Source of the DNA: Pseudomonadota bacterium
GTDB lineage: Bacteria; Desulfobacterota; Desulfobulbia; Desulfobulbales; Desulfurivibrionaceae
Reading direction: 5' to 3'
DNA: 64,000 bases
NCBI GenBank assembly: GCA_018830485.1
Contig: JAHJRQ010000002.1
Span: 135,799-199,798 of the forward strand
How positions within the stretch are numbered: the stretch's first letter is position 1; the number at the start of each line of letters is the position of its first letter. The notes below the pieces were generated by a model. It was given only the letters and a program-made list of their open reading frames with translations. It made no database searches and was not told the origin of the DNA. Below, one piece after another: positions 37,209-46,057 of this stretch. Made by a program: the position numbers and the translations under genes.

Positions 37209-37238
37209 TTGACACCGCCCGTATCCCGTGAGTAACAT
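37209..37238 (+). promoter_or_regulatory. Promoter of the mla operon
   Basis: TTGACA (37209-37214), an 18-base spacer and TAACAT (37233-37238) form a near-consensus promoter. The first transcribed base would be near 37245, downstream of an early in-frame ATG at 37228, which supports the later mlaE start. Confidence 0.65.
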
Positions 37239-37344
37239 GAATATTCTATGGGATGGTGCAAGCCGCACAACCGCAAGGCATGGCGGATTGCCCGAACGTT
37301 TGCTGTCAAGCGTGGTGTCGCGCAAACGCCTGCAAGAGGAACCT

Positions 37345-38133
37345 ATGATTCGCTACCTGGAAAAAATCGGAAATAACACCTTGTGGATCCTGGAAGATTT
37401 GGGTCGCATGGGGTCCTTTCTGGCTTTTGGTCTTGGTGGCGTCTTCAAAAGGCCCTTCCGTTTTTCCGCCATGATCAGGCAGGTGCGTTTGATCGGGGCC
37501 GATTCTTTCTGGGTTATATTCTTCATTGCGGGATTCACCGGCATGGTCCTTGGCCTGCAAGGATATTATACCCTTCGTAAATTTGGCTCGGAAGGGGCTC
37601 TGGGATCAGCGGTCTCCCTTTCCTTGATCCGCGAGTTGGGTCCGGTGCTGACCGCCTTGATGGTGACCGGCCGGGCCGGCTCGGCAATGTGCGCCGAGAT
37701 CGGGATCATGCGCAACAGCGAGCAGCTTGACGCCTTGGAATGCATGGCCATCGACCCTTTCCGTTATCTTATCACGCCGAAGTTTCTGGCCACGATCATC
37801 TCTGTTCCTATTCTCACCCTTTTTTTTAATGTCGTCGGCATATTCGGCGGGTATATCGCAGGGTGTGGCTTGTTGGGGGTCAACCCCGGCGCGTATTGGT
37901 CCGGCATGGAACAGAGCGTTGTGAATCAGGATATCAACATGGGCATTATCAAGTCGTTTGTTTTTGCCTTGGTGATCGTCTGGGTGTGCGCGGGGAGGGG
38001 CTATTTCGTTCATGTTATCCGGGGGGCCGGTTTCGGCGCCGAGGGAGTGAGCAAGGTGACAACGCAGGCGGTTGTTCTCTCTTCAATCGCGATCCTTATC
38101 TGGGATTATCTGCTTACGGCGATACTATTATGA
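37345..38133 (+). CDS. mlaE: Phospholipid ABC transporter permease MlaE
   Basis: This 262-residue protein has five membrane segments and the core motifs FIAGFTGMVLGLQGYYTLRK and RELGPVLTALMVTGRAGSAM plus CAEIGIMRNSEQLDALECM, diagnostic of MlaE/YrbE. With MlaF and MlaD it moves phospholipids between the inner membrane and the periplasmic carrier. ATG 37345 is chosen: AGAGGAA precedes it and the promoter makes the earlier ATG unlikely. The stop overlaps mlaF by four bases. Confidence 0.94.
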   Translation: MIRYLEKIGNNTLWILEDLGRMGSFLAFGLGGVFKRPFRFSAMIRQVRLIGADSFWVIFFIAGFTGMVLGLQGYYTLRKFGSEGALGSAVSLSLIRELGPVLTALMVTGRAGSAMCAEIGIMRNSEQLDALECMAIDPFRYLITPKFLATIISVPILTLFFNVVGIFGGYIAGCGLLGVNPGAYWSGMEQSVVNQDINMGIIKSFVFALVIVWVCAGRGYFVHVIRGAGFGAEGVSKVTTQAVVLSSIAILIWDYLLTAILL

Positions 38134-38897
38134 GTCAGGCGGTTATCCAGTTTAAAGATGTCGTAAAAGCATTCGGCAAGCAGACCATCCTCGACCGGGT
38201 GAATATGACCATCAATTCCGGCAAGACCACTGTGATTGCCGGGCCGAGCGGTCAGGGTAAAAGTGTTACCATGAAGCTCATCCTGGGTTTGTTGCGGCCT
38301 GATTCCGGAGAGATTCTGGTGGAGGGGCACGATATAACCACGATGCGCGCCAAGGCGTTGAATGAGGTGCGGACAAAATTCGGCGTCCTTTTCCAGGGTT
38401 CGGCGCTTCTTGATTCCCTGAATGTTTTTGCCAACGTGGCTCTGCCCCTTGAAGAGCGGACAAAAATGGGCAGCGAGGAGATCAGGGAGCGGGTGCTTGC
38501 CATCCTGGCGCAACTTGGTCTTACCGGGCATGAGGAGAAATATCCGGCCCAGCTCAGCGGGGGCATGAGGAAAAGGGTGGGTCTTGCCAGGGCATTGATG
38601 CTGCAACCGGAAATAATGCTATTTGATGAGCCGACCACGGGACTTGACCCAGAAAACACCCTGGAGATTTACAAACTTTTTCTGGAGACCCAGAAAAAAT
38701 TCGGATATACCTCAATTATTGTAAGTCATGATATTCCCAAGGTGTTCAATTTGGCTGATCAGGTCATTGTGATCAACAAGGGCAAGCTCAGCACCTTTGC
38801 CAGCCCTGAAGATATTCAACAGAGCGACATTCCAGATATCCAGGCCTTTGTGCAGTACACCATGGGGAAGATCTATTTAAGCAGGGAGATGGAATAG
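38130..38897 (+). CDS. mlaF: Phospholipid ABC transporter ATPase MlaF
   Basis: This 255-residue protein has Walker A GPSGQGKS (~38), signature LSGGMRKRVGLARAL (~140), Walker B IMLFDEPTTGLDP and IIVSHD. The RKRV in the signature is typical of the Mla/Mce class. It powers MlaE. No mlaB (STAS) gene, usual in Gammaproteobacteria, is found in this operon. The ATG overlaps the mlaE stop (ATGA). Confidence 0.94.
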   Translation: MSQAVIQFKDVVKAFGKQTILDRVNMTINSGKTTVIAGPSGQGKSVTMKLILGLLRPDSGEILVEGHDITTMRAKALNEVRTKFGVLFQGSALLDSLNVFANVALPLEERTKMGSEEIRERVLAILAQLGLTGHEEKYPAQLSGGMRKRVGLARALMLQPEIMLFDEPTTGLDPENTLEIYKLFLETQKKFGYTSIIVSHDIPKVFNLADQVIVINKGKLSTFASPEDIQQSDIPDIQAFVQYTMGKIYLSREME

Positions 38898-38902
38898 AGG
38901 GT

Positions 38903-39349
38903 ATGAAAAAGATAAATTTCGATGCGATTGTCGGCCTCTTTGTTCTGGCGGGTTTTTTGGCTTTTGCGTATATGTCTCTGCAGTTGGGCGAGTTTTCGGT
39001 ATTCTCCATGGAGAAGACATATTCGGTGCAAGCGACTTTTGGCAATGTTTCCGGGCTTAAACGCGGAGCCCTTGTCGAAATGGCGGGGGTAAGCGTGGGC
39101 AAGGTAAGCGGGATTTCCTTGGGCGAAAATGATCAGGCCCGGGTGCAGCTTCAGATCAATAACGGGGTAAAGATAACCGATGACGCCATTGCCTCGATTA
39201 AAACTCAAGGCATAATCGGGGATAAATATATCAAGATTACCCAGGGTGGGTCCGAAGACCTGCTGGCTGAGGGCGGGGATATCATGGAAACGGAATCCGC
39301 GGTTGATCTTGAGGAGTTGGTGAGTAAGTATATATTCGGGGGTGTTTGA
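38903..39349 (+). CDS. mlaD: MCE-domain lipid-binding protein MlaD
   Basis: This 148-residue protein has one N-terminal membrane anchor (IVGLFVLAGFLAFAYMSLQL) and one MCE domain (~38-115: YSVQATFGNVSGLKRGALVE, GVSVGKVSGISL, IKTQGIIGDKYIKIT). Six copies normally form a ring with a central hydrophobic pore between MlaE and the periplasmic carrier. Length is normal for MlaD. It lies six bases after mlaF. Confidence 0.93.
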   Translation: MKKINFDAIVGLFVLAGFLAFAYMSLQLGEFSVFSMEKTYSVQATFGNVSGLKRGALVEMAGVSVGKVSGISLGENDQARVQLQINNGVKITDDAIASIKTQGIIGDKYIKITQGGSEDLLAEGGDIMETESAVDLEELVSKYIFGGV

Positions 39350-39476
39350 GCAACGCTTCCGTTATGCACCGTGCCGGAGTTGGTTTTGGGAGAATCTGAA
39401 TGCGTCTCCTGTTCTTTGGCATGGCGACACTGGGCCACCCGATCGAGGGCAAGCAATATTGGGCAAGAGGATGATC

Positions 39477-40562
39477 ATGGAAAAACGTGACCGCTTTATT
39501 TTGCAACTGTGCAGGGTGTGTTTCTGTTGCCTGGCAATCTGGACAGGGTCAGTCGTCATGGCCGTGGGGCAGGAGGCGGTGTTCGAAGATGAACCGGCTT
39601 TTGGGGAAGAGCGGGATATCGGTATGATCTCGGATCCTCTTGAGCCGATGAACCGGGTTTTTTTTCATTTTAACGACAAACTCTATTTTTGGGTGCTTAA
39701 GCCTGCGTCCCACGGCTACTCCTATTTTATTGCCGAAGACGTGCGCATGTGCGTGCGGAGCTTTTTTAAAAATCTTCTGGCGCCGGTTCGCATTGTAAAC
39801 AATTTCCTGCAAGGAAAAGTTGCGGACAGCGGGATTGAAACCGCCCGTTTTCTTCTTAATTCAACCCTTGGTATCGCTGGCTTGGCTGATCCTGCCAAAA
39901 ATGAGTTCGGCCTTTTGCCCAAGGATGAAGACCTGGGGCAAACCATGGGGGTATATGGCCTGGGGGAAGGCATCTATTTCTGCTGGCCCATCCTCGGGCC
40001 ATCCAATGTGCGTGATACCATCGGCCTGGCCGGGGATTTCTTCTTGAGCCCGCTCTCCTACCTTGCCATGTCCGATTCCGGCGCTGGTGTTGCGGTGCAG
40101 GCCGGCAGGGAGGTGAATAACACTTCTCTTACCCTGGGGGATTATGAAGATTTCAAGGAATCCGCCATTGATCCCTATGTGGCCCTGCGCGACGCCTACC
40201 GCCAGTATCGGCAAAAGAAAATACGTGATGTTGCCGTGGGCAGCGATTCTGTCTATATTTCTTCATCGGGCACGACTGACAATGCATATGCCCGGGATAC
40301 GACCGGGTCGGCTTTGCCCGAGCCGGTTGCCGCGGATAATTTTTTTGTCCGGGTCGGAACCTCGTTTGAGGCGGAAAAGCTTCTCGTGATGCAACAAGCG
40401 TTGTTAGCCATGAATACGGCTTCGATTGTCACGGTTTCTGATCGGGGGGGGCGTAATTTGTATGCTTTGGAGGTCCCTGCCGGGGAAGAATTCGAATCCG
40501 CCAGGCAGGAGGCAAAAAGGCTCTGCGACGCTGGGTTCAGCGAGGCCAGGGTCGGACAATAA
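39477..40562 (+). CDS. mlaA: MlaA/VacJ outer-membrane protein with C-terminal SPOR-like domain
   Basis: In this 361-residue protein the MlaA core (~45-245) has DPLEPMNRVFFHFNDKLYFW, NSTLGIAGLADPA and LGPSNVRDTIGLAGD. MlaA removes stray phospholipids from the outer leaflet. Residues ~285-355, NFFVRVGTSFEAEKLLVMQQ onward, look like a SPOR domain, which is not part of classical MlaA. The signal region lacks a clear lipobox before the mature start, so it may not be a lipoprotein. ATG 39477 has AAGAGG six bases upstream. The 127-base gap after mlaD holds no gene. Confidence 0.87.
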   Translation: MEKRDRFILQLCRVCFCCLAIWTGSVVMAVGQEAVFEDEPAFGEERDIGMISDPLEPMNRVFFHFNDKLYFWVLKPASHGYSYFIAEDVRMCVRSFFKNLLAPVRIVNNFLQGKVADSGIETARFLLNSTLGIAGLADPAKNEFGLLPKDEDLGQTMGVYGLGEGIYFCWPILGPSNVRDTIGLAGDFFLSPLSYLAMSDSGAGVAVQAGREVNNTSLTLGDYEDFKESAIDPYVALRDAYRQYRQKKIRDVAVGSDSVYISSSGTTDNAYARDTTGSALPEPVAADNFFVRVGTSFEAEKLLVMQQALLAMNTASIVTVSDRGGRNLYALEVPAGEEFESARQEAKRLCDAGFSEARVGQ

Positions 40563-40601
40563 AAGTGTCGATACCCATTGAATAAGAGTGTAGAGGCAAA
40601 A

Positions 40602-41234
40602 ATGAAAAAGAGCAGCAGATGTTTTTTGATGGTTTTTTCGCTATGTGTTCTGGGGTTCGCTGCGGCGGTATTGCATCCGGCTATTACATGTGCCGCGGCA
40701 ACCGACCCGGTCGTGTTTGTTAAGGAGGGCGTTGACGAGATTATTTCAATTCTCCAGGACGAAAAGCTCGCCGCGCCAAATCGCAAGGCGGAGAGGAAAA
40801 ACCGCATGGTAACCATCGTCGAGAAGAAATTTGATTTTCGCGAAATGTCCATGCGCGCATTGGCCAGACATTGGCGGGAAAGGAGCCCCGCGGAACAGGA
40901 TCGTTTTGTTTATTTGTTTAAGACGTTGCTGGAAAACACCTATTTAGCCAAGATAGAAACCTACTCCGGGGAAAAAGTTGTCTTTAAGAAAGCCGCGGTG
41001 CAAGGGAATAAGGCTATTGTCTATAGTGATCTCATCCGCAAGAATGTGGAAACCCCGGTTAATTACAAGCTCAAAAACAGCGATGACCGTTGGACGGTTT
41101 ATGACGTGGAGGTGGAGGGGGTGAGTCTGGTTAACAACTACCGGACTCAGTTTTCCAGCATTCTGAGCAAGGAGAGTTTTTCCGGACTCATTGCCAAGCT
41201 GGAAGAAAAGGTAAGCAAAGGGGCTGCGGAGTAA
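40602..41234 (+). CDS. mlaC: Periplasmic phospholipid carrier MlaC
   Basis: This 210-residue protein of the Ttg2D/MlaC family has a signal peptide (LMVFSLCVLGFAAAVLHPA). The mature part has VKEGVDEIISILQDE, VEKKFDFREMSMRALARHWR and VEVEGVSLVNNYRTQFSSIL, the standard carrier pattern. It shuttles phospholipids between MlaA and the MlaFED complex. ATG 40602 follows GAGGCAAAA. It completes the Mla set in one operon. Confidence 0.93.
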   Translation: MKKSSRCFLMVFSLCVLGFAAAVLHPAITCAAATDPVVFVKEGVDEIISILQDEKLAAPNRKAERKNRMVTIVEKKFDFREMSMRALARHWRERSPAEQDRFVYLFKTLLENTYLAKIETYSGEKVVFKKAAVQGNKAIVYSDLIRKNVETPVNYKLKNSDDRWTVYDVEVEGVSLVNNYRTQFSSILSKESFSGLIAKLEEKVSKGAAE

Positions 41235-41240
41235 ACGCAA

Positions 41241-41714
41241 ATGGGTGCCTCTGGAGAGATGCTTTTGGGGAAATACCGGCCCGAGGAGCTACACGATATA
41301 TTTTCTTTTTTGTCCGCTGAAGAGATGGCGGAGTTGTTTGCCTATCTCGAGTGGAAAGCGTGGCAATCAGGGGAAACTGTGATGAAGGGCGGGGAGACCG
41401 CGGATTTCATGGGATTCCTTGTCGATGGAAAACTTGCCGTTAAGATGGATGCGACTTTCCCAGATAAGTTCATTCTGGTTGCCGTGCTTGAGCGTGGAAG
41501 TCTGGTAGGTGAGATTTCCGTTGTTGAGGGAGAACGTCGGCAGGCAACCGTTGTCGCCACGGAAAAAAGCCATCTCCTGATTCTTTCCCGCGAACGGATG
41601 GAACTTATGCTGAGGCAGGCGCCCGCACTTGGCGTGAAACTTTTGCGACGGATCATCCATGTGCTTGCTCATCGTCTGGGAAAAGCGAGCGACCGGCTTT
41701 CCCGCTTGTTGTAA
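41241..41714 (+). CDS. Cyclic nucleotide-binding domain protein without output domain
   Basis: The 157 residues form a Crp-like beta-roll: AYLEWKAWQSGETVMKGGET, VGEISVVEGERRQATVVATE and SRERMELMLRQAPALGVKLL. There is no helix-turn-helix, kinase or other output domain, so it is a stand-alone sensor that would act by binding a partner. The ligand-contacting GE..(x)..RQAT pattern is close to the cAMP-type pocket, but ligand identity cannot be read from it. It starts seven bases after mlaC, making it probably the last gene of the mla operon. Confidence 0.8.
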   Translation: MGASGEMLLGKYRPEELHDIFSFLSAEEMAELFAYLEWKAWQSGETVMKGGETADFMGFLVDGKLAVKMDATFPDKFILVAVLERGSLVGEISVVEGERRQATVVATEKSHLLILSRERMELMLRQAPALGVKLLRRIIHVLAHRLGKASDRLSRLL

Positions 41715-41816
41715 CTTCTTGTAATTGTTCTCTTTTTGTTCCTCCCGCGAACACTTGTCCAAAGGCGCTTCGTTGGCGCGGGTATCTATCAAGAAAAATC
41801 CCGGCAGTGAATTCGC

Positions 41817-41844
41817 TTGACAACTGGCTGTGTTTCTTTATATT
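41817..41844 (+). promoter_or_regulatory. Promoter of the yceD-rpmF-fatty acid operon
   Basis: TTGACA (41817-41822), a 16-base spacer and TATATT (41839-41844) stand 38 bases before the yceD start. This is the strongest promoter match in the window. Confidence 0.7.
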
Positions 41845-41881
41845 GATCTGCTTCTTTTTTTGCGTTGTGGATGGGTGATGC

Positions 41882-42400
41882 GTGCGGCTCAAGTGGGATG
41901 AAATACCGGTTGACGGTCTGTTGCTCAGTGTTGATGACGGGGCCTGGATTCCTCGCGATGAGATTGTCTGCCAAGGATCGGGAGCATGCACCATTTCCCT
42001 GAACAGAGAGGGAGGGCGGGTGCTGCTTGCCGGAACCTTGCTTCTTCCCGTTGTTCTTGAGTGCGACCGCTGTCTTGAGCCTTTTGTCCATGCCGTGGAC
42101 GAAGAGTTTGAGATTGTTTTTGAGTTGCTTGCCCAGGGGGAAGAGGCGGGTATTGCTTCGGATCACTTGTGCAAGGGCGAAGAGCTTGATGTTGTTTGTC
42201 TTGCGGAGCCGGTGGTAGATGTTTTTTCCGTGCTTGCGCAGCAATTGTTTCTTGCTTTGCCCGAAAAAAGACTCTGCGGCGACACATGCTTGGGGTTGTG
42301 TGCCGGGTGCGGAGCGAACCTGAATCATGGCCCCTGTGCTTGTTCCAAAGGAACAGGAACATCCCCGTTCAGCGTCTTGGCAAAGCTGAAAGTCCAGTAA
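41882..42400 (+). CDS. yceD: DUF177/YceD family protein
   Basis: This 172-residue protein has a GTG start. CDRCLEPFVHAVDEEFEIVF at ~60 and the cysteine-rich tail CGDTCLGLCAGCGANLNHGP match the YceD (DUF177) family, which almost always precedes rpmF. It has been linked to 23S rRNA processing or accumulation in plants and bacteria. Four or more cysteines near the end could bind zinc. No ribosome site of note is visible before the GTG. Confidence 0.88.
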   Translation: MRLKWDEIPVDGLLLSVDDGAWIPRDEIVCQGSGACTISLNREGGRVLLAGTLLLPVVLECDRCLEPFVHAVDEEFEIVFELLAQGEEAGIASDHLCKGEELDVVCLAEPVVDVFSVLAQQLFLALPEKRLCGDTCLGLCAGCGANLNHGPCACSKGTGTSPFSVLAKLKVQ

Positions 42401-42621
42401 CGGGTAATTCCCGAGGATTTCCTTGATCGTGCAAGACCATTCCCATCCTGTTTGCGGCGCTGTTGATTGCCGGGAATTTTTTGTCTCGCCGGGGATATTT
42501 TTCCCTCCTGAGGTTGCGGGGCAAAAAAACTGTAATTTGTGTTGAACCTGTTGAATTTTTTTGAAAAACCCGTTACAGACAACAAGCTGTAACCGAGATC
42601 TATCCAAGTGGAGGAAAAGTA

Positions 42622-42804
42622 ATGGCTTTACCGAAAAGAAGACATTCCCATTGCCGTACCAGAATCCGTCGTTCCCACGATGCGCTGAGTGGTGTAACTG
42701 TTTCTACCTGCTCCGAGTGCGGCGAGCCGAAGCTGCCGCACCGTCTTTGTCCTGGCTGCGGGGCATACAAGGGCCGTACGGTTGTCAAATTGACCGAAGA
42801 GTAG
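42622..42804 (+). CDS. rpmF: 50S ribosomal protein L32
   Basis: This 60-residue protein begins MALPKRRHSHCRTRIRRSHD, with a zinc ribbon CSECGEPKLPHRLCPGCG. Length and sequence are standard. The ATG follows GGAGGAAAAG. The cysteine-containing (C+) form is the zinc-binding paralogue. It sits in the conserved order yceD-rpmF-plsX-fabH. Confidence 0.97.
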   Translation: MALPKRRHSHCRTRIRRSHDALSGVTVSTCSECGEPKLPHRLCPGCGAYKGRTVVKLTEE

Positions 42805-42816
42805 TAGAGCTGCACC

Positions 42817-43866
42817 ATGGCATTGCATATTGCCCTGGATGCCATGGGCGGGGACCGAGGCCCTGGGGAACTGGTTTCCGGGGCAGTCCTGGCGGCGCGC
42901 GAGTCTGACCTTGAGATCAGCCTGATCGGTGACCAGGCTCTGCTTGGGACCATTCTGGCATCCCATGGTCCTCCTTCGTCCCGGATTCATCTGGTGCACG
43001 CCTCCCAGGTTGTTGGCATGGATGAATCCCCCTTTGACGCCATCCGCAGGAAAAAAGACTCCACCATCATGAAGGCCTTTGCCCTCCACAAAGAGGGCAG
43101 GGTTGATGCTGTTGTCAGCGCCGGCAACTCCGGGGCGACATTGGCAGCGGCCATCAAGTTGCTTGGCCGGTTGGAGCATGTCTCCCGGCCGGGGATCGCA
43201 GGTATTTTTCCTACCTTGAAAGGTCCGGTGGTGATGATGGATGTGGGCGCAAATGTTGATTGCCGTTCCGAGCATCTCTTCCAATTCGGGGTCATGGCCT
43301 CCGCTTTTTCGCAAGTACTCTTCGGGCATGATCGCCCACGGGTCGGCCTCCTCAGTATCGGTGAAGAGGGGGGGAAGGGCAATGTCCTGGTGAAAAAATC
43401 CCACGAGCTGTTTCAGCAAAGTTCCCTGAATTACATCGGCAATGTCGAAGGCCGGGACACCTTTCAAGGGGATGTCGACGTCATGGTCTGCGACGGTTTT
43501 GTCGGCAATGTCTGCCTGAAGCTCAGCGAGGGGTTGGCCGAGGCGGTCATGGGTATGCTGAAGGAGGAAATTGTCAAGAGCTTCAAGGCGAAACTTGGCT
43601 ACCTGCTGGCCAGGGATGCCTTTGCGTCCTTTAAGAAGCGGGTTGATTACGCCGAGTATGGCGGTGCCCCCCTGCTCGGAATCCGGGGCAATGGTATTGT
43701 CTGTCATGGCCGTTCCAATGCCGTCGCTATAAAAAATGCCATCCGGGTTGCCTCTGAAATGGCCCGCAATAAGGTCAATGACCGGATACTCGAGCTTCTT
43801 TCCCTCCATCGTCTCCTGGGGCAACAGGATGATACGAATGCCCCTGTTGCCGGAGTAACCCCATGA
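42817..43866 (+). CDS. plsX: Phosphate acyltransferase PlsX
   Basis: This 349-residue protein converts acyl-ACP to acyl-phosphate for phospholipid synthesis. IALDAMGGDRGPGELVSGAV at the start, ALHKEGRVDAVVSAGNSGAT, and MVCDGFVGNVCLKLSEGLAE are family signatures. It is soluble and membrane-associated. It overlaps fabH by four bases (ATGA), so synthesis is coupled. Confidence 0.96.
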   Translation: MALHIALDAMGGDRGPGELVSGAVLAARESDLEISLIGDQALLGTILASHGPPSSRIHLVHASQVVGMDESPFDAIRRKKDSTIMKAFALHKEGRVDAVVSAGNSGATLAAAIKLLGRLEHVSRPGIAGIFPTLKGPVVMMDVGANVDCRSEHLFQFGVMASAFSQVLFGHDRPRVGLLSIGEEGGKGNVLVKKSHELFQQSSLNYIGNVEGRDTFQGDVDVMVCDGFVGNVCLKLSEGLAEAVMGMLKEEIVKSFKAKLGYLLARDAFASFKKRVDYAEYGGAPLLGIRGNGIVCHGRSNAVAIKNAIRVASEMARNKVNDRILELLSLHRLLGQQDDTNAPVAGVTP

Positions 43867-44840
43867 GCCGCGCCGTTATCCTCGGGACCGGTTCCTGCCT
43901 GCCGGAAAGGATCCTCAGCAACGAGGATCTGGAAAAGATGGTGGATACCTCCGATGAGTGGATCACCACCCGGACCGGCATCAAGACCCGGCATATTGCC
44001 GGAGCCGGGGAGGAGACCTCCAAGCTGGCCAGCGTGGCGGCCCGGCGCGCCTTAGACATGGCAGGGGTCACCCCGGCGGAGGTCGACATGATCGTCCTCG
44101 GGACGATTTCCTGTGAAAAGGCCATGCCTTCCTGCGCCTGCCTTGTCCAGAAGGAATTGGAGGCGGTCAATGCCTTTGCCTTTGATATCAACGCCGCCTG
44201 CTCCGGCTTTCTCTACGGCCTTGATCTGGCCGACAAATACATTCGCAACAACCCGGACATGAAAATACTGGTTATCGGCGCGGAGAACCTCTCCGCCCGC
44301 ACCAACTGGCAGGACCGCAACACATGCGTGCTTTTCGGCGATGGCGCAGGCGCCTGTCTGATAACCGGCAATGATCAGGGCCGGGGAATCTTGGCGACTC
44401 AGCTCTATGCCGATGGCCGCTTGTGGGAACTGCTTCATATGGACAGCGCTCCCAGTCTGAATCCCGATTTGTGCACCCAGCCAAGCGACGGCCCTTTTAT
44501 CAAAATGGTGGGCAAGGATGTTTTTCGCTACGCGGTCCGGGCCATGGCGGAGGCCATCACCGCGGTCATCCAAAAAGAAGGGCTGCACATTGCTGACATC
44601 TCCCTGGTTGTGCCGCATCAGGCCAATATCCGCATCCTGAAAAGCCTGGCCGATCACCTCAATGTGCCGCTCGAAAAAATCTATATTAATGTGCATAAAT
44701 ATGGTAATACATCGGCGGCTACCGTACCGATTGCCATGGACGAGGCGAACCGGGAAGGCCGATTGCAGCTGGGGGATCTGCTTCTCATCTGCACTTTTGG
44801 CGGCGGGTTTACCTGGGGCGCGGCCCTGGTCAGGTGGTAG
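43863..44840 (+). CDS. fabH: 3-oxoacyl-ACP synthase III
   Basis: In this 325-residue protein the catalytic triad is Cys in NAACSGFLYGLDLA (~113), His in VPHQANIRIL (~248) and Asn in HKYGNTSAATVP (~278). It starts fatty-acid synthesis by condensing acyl-CoA with malonyl-ACP. TRTGIKTRHIAGAGE is a further family mark. The next gene is not fabD/fabG as in many bacteria but an acyl-CoA dehydrogenase. Confidence 0.96.
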   Translation: MSRAVILGTGSCLPERILSNEDLEKMVDTSDEWITTRTGIKTRHIAGAGEETSKLASVAARRALDMAGVTPAEVDMIVLGTISCEKAMPSCACLVQKELEAVNAFAFDINAACSGFLYGLDLADKYIRNNPDMKILVIGAENLSARTNWQDRNTCVLFGDGAGACLITGNDQGRGILATQLYADGRLWELLHMDSAPSLNPDLCTQPSDGPFIKMVGKDVFRYAVRAMAEAITAVIQKEGLHIADISLVVPHQANIRILKSLADHLNVPLEKIYINVHKYGNTSAATVPIAMDEANREGRLQLGDLLLICTFGGGFTWGAALVRW

Positions 44841-44902
44841 CGCAGGTTTGGCCGCTTTATAACCCAACCGCATATCAAAGTAATTGAGTACAAGGGGGCA
44901 CA

Positions 44903-46057
44903 GTGGATTATTTCTTGAGCGAAGAGCAGCAGATGATCGTGGATGTTGCTCGGCAGATTACCGATGAAATGATTGTTCCGCAACGGGCGGAATTGGATGA
45001 AACCGAAGATTATCCCCGCGATATCTTAGCCGCCATTGCCAAGGCTGATTTGTATGGCCTCTATATCCCTGAGGAATATGGCGGTTTGGGCGGCGGATGT
45101 TTTGATATCGTCTTGGCCCTTGAACAGTTTGCCCGCGGTTGCACCGGGGTGGCCACCGCCTTTGCCGCCAGCGCTTTGGGCGCATACCCCATTCTTATCT
45201 CCGGCAGCGAAGAGCTGAAACAGAAATACATGCCGCTTATCGCCAGCGGCGAGAAGCTGGCAGCCTTTGCCCTGACCGAAGCCAATGCCGGCAGCGATGC
45301 CTCCGGCATCCAGACCACCGCCGTGCTCGATGGCGACGAATGGGTATTGAACGGCACCAAGCAGTGGATCACCAATGCCGGCGAGGCCCAGATCTACACG
45401 GTTATTGCCATCACCGACAAGAGCAAGGGGCCCCGCGGCGCCACCATGTTCGTGGTCGAGGATACCGACCCTGGTTTTTCCTACGGGGTCAAGGAAAAGA
45501 AGCTGGGTATCCGCTGCTCTTCCACCCGGGAGCTGATCTTCAAGGATTGCCGGATTCCCAAGGACCGGGTCATCGGCCGGATCGGCATGGGTTTTATCAC
45601 CGTGATGAAAACCCTGGATCAGTCCCGTCCGGGCATCGCCATCCTCGGTGTCGGCCTGGGGCAGGGCGCCCTGGATGAGGCGGTGGTCTATGCCAAGCAG
45701 CGGGTGCAGTTCGGCAAGCCCATCATCTCCTTCCAGGCGGTGCAGCATATCCTGGCCGACATGGCCATTCAGATCGAGGCGGGCCGCGCCCTGGTCTACT
45801 CCGCAGCCAAGCATATCGATGCCCATAAGAACGACATGTCCAAGGCCTCTTCCATATGCAAGGTCTTCGCCACCGACATGGCCATGAAGGTCACCACCGA
45901 TGCGGTGCAGGTTTTGGCCGGCTATGGCTATATGCGGGAGTATCCGGTGGAGAAGATGATGCGGGATGCCAAAATCCTCCAGATCTACGAGGGCACCAAT
46001 CAGATTCAGCGGAATGTTATCGGTCAGGAACTCAACAAGGAGTATACGAGGTCCTAA
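44903..46057 (+). CDS. Acyl-CoA dehydrogenase family flavoprotein
   Basis: This 384-residue protein has the typical three-domain FAD fold: AFALTEANAGSDASGIQTTA and NGTKQWITNAGEAQIYTVIA around the flavin. The catalytic glutamate is in QIYEGTNQIQRNVIGQEL near the C terminus, present and in the short/medium-chain position. It exchanges electrons with the ETF encoded immediately downstream. Set inside a fatty-acid synthesis operon, it could work in the reductive direction as an enoyl-thioester reductase; that is inference. The GTG start follows AAGGGGG. Confidence 0.92.
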   Translation: MDYFLSEEQQMIVDVARQITDEMIVPQRAELDETEDYPRDILAAIAKADLYGLYIPEEYGGLGGGCFDIVLALEQFARGCTGVATAFAASALGAYPILISGSEELKQKYMPLIASGEKLAAFALTEANAGSDASGIQTTAVLDGDEWVLNGTKQWITNAGEAQIYTVIAITDKSKGPRGATMFVVEDTDPGFSYGVKEKKLGIRCSSTRELIFKDCRIPKDRVIGRIGMGFITVMKTLDQSRPGIAILGVGLGQGALDEAVVYAKQRVQFGKPIISFQAVQHILADMAIQIEAGRALVYSAAKHIDAHKNDMSKASSICKVFATDMAMKVTTDAVQVLAGYGYMREYPVEKMMRDAKILQIYEGTNQIQRNVIGQELNKEYTRS

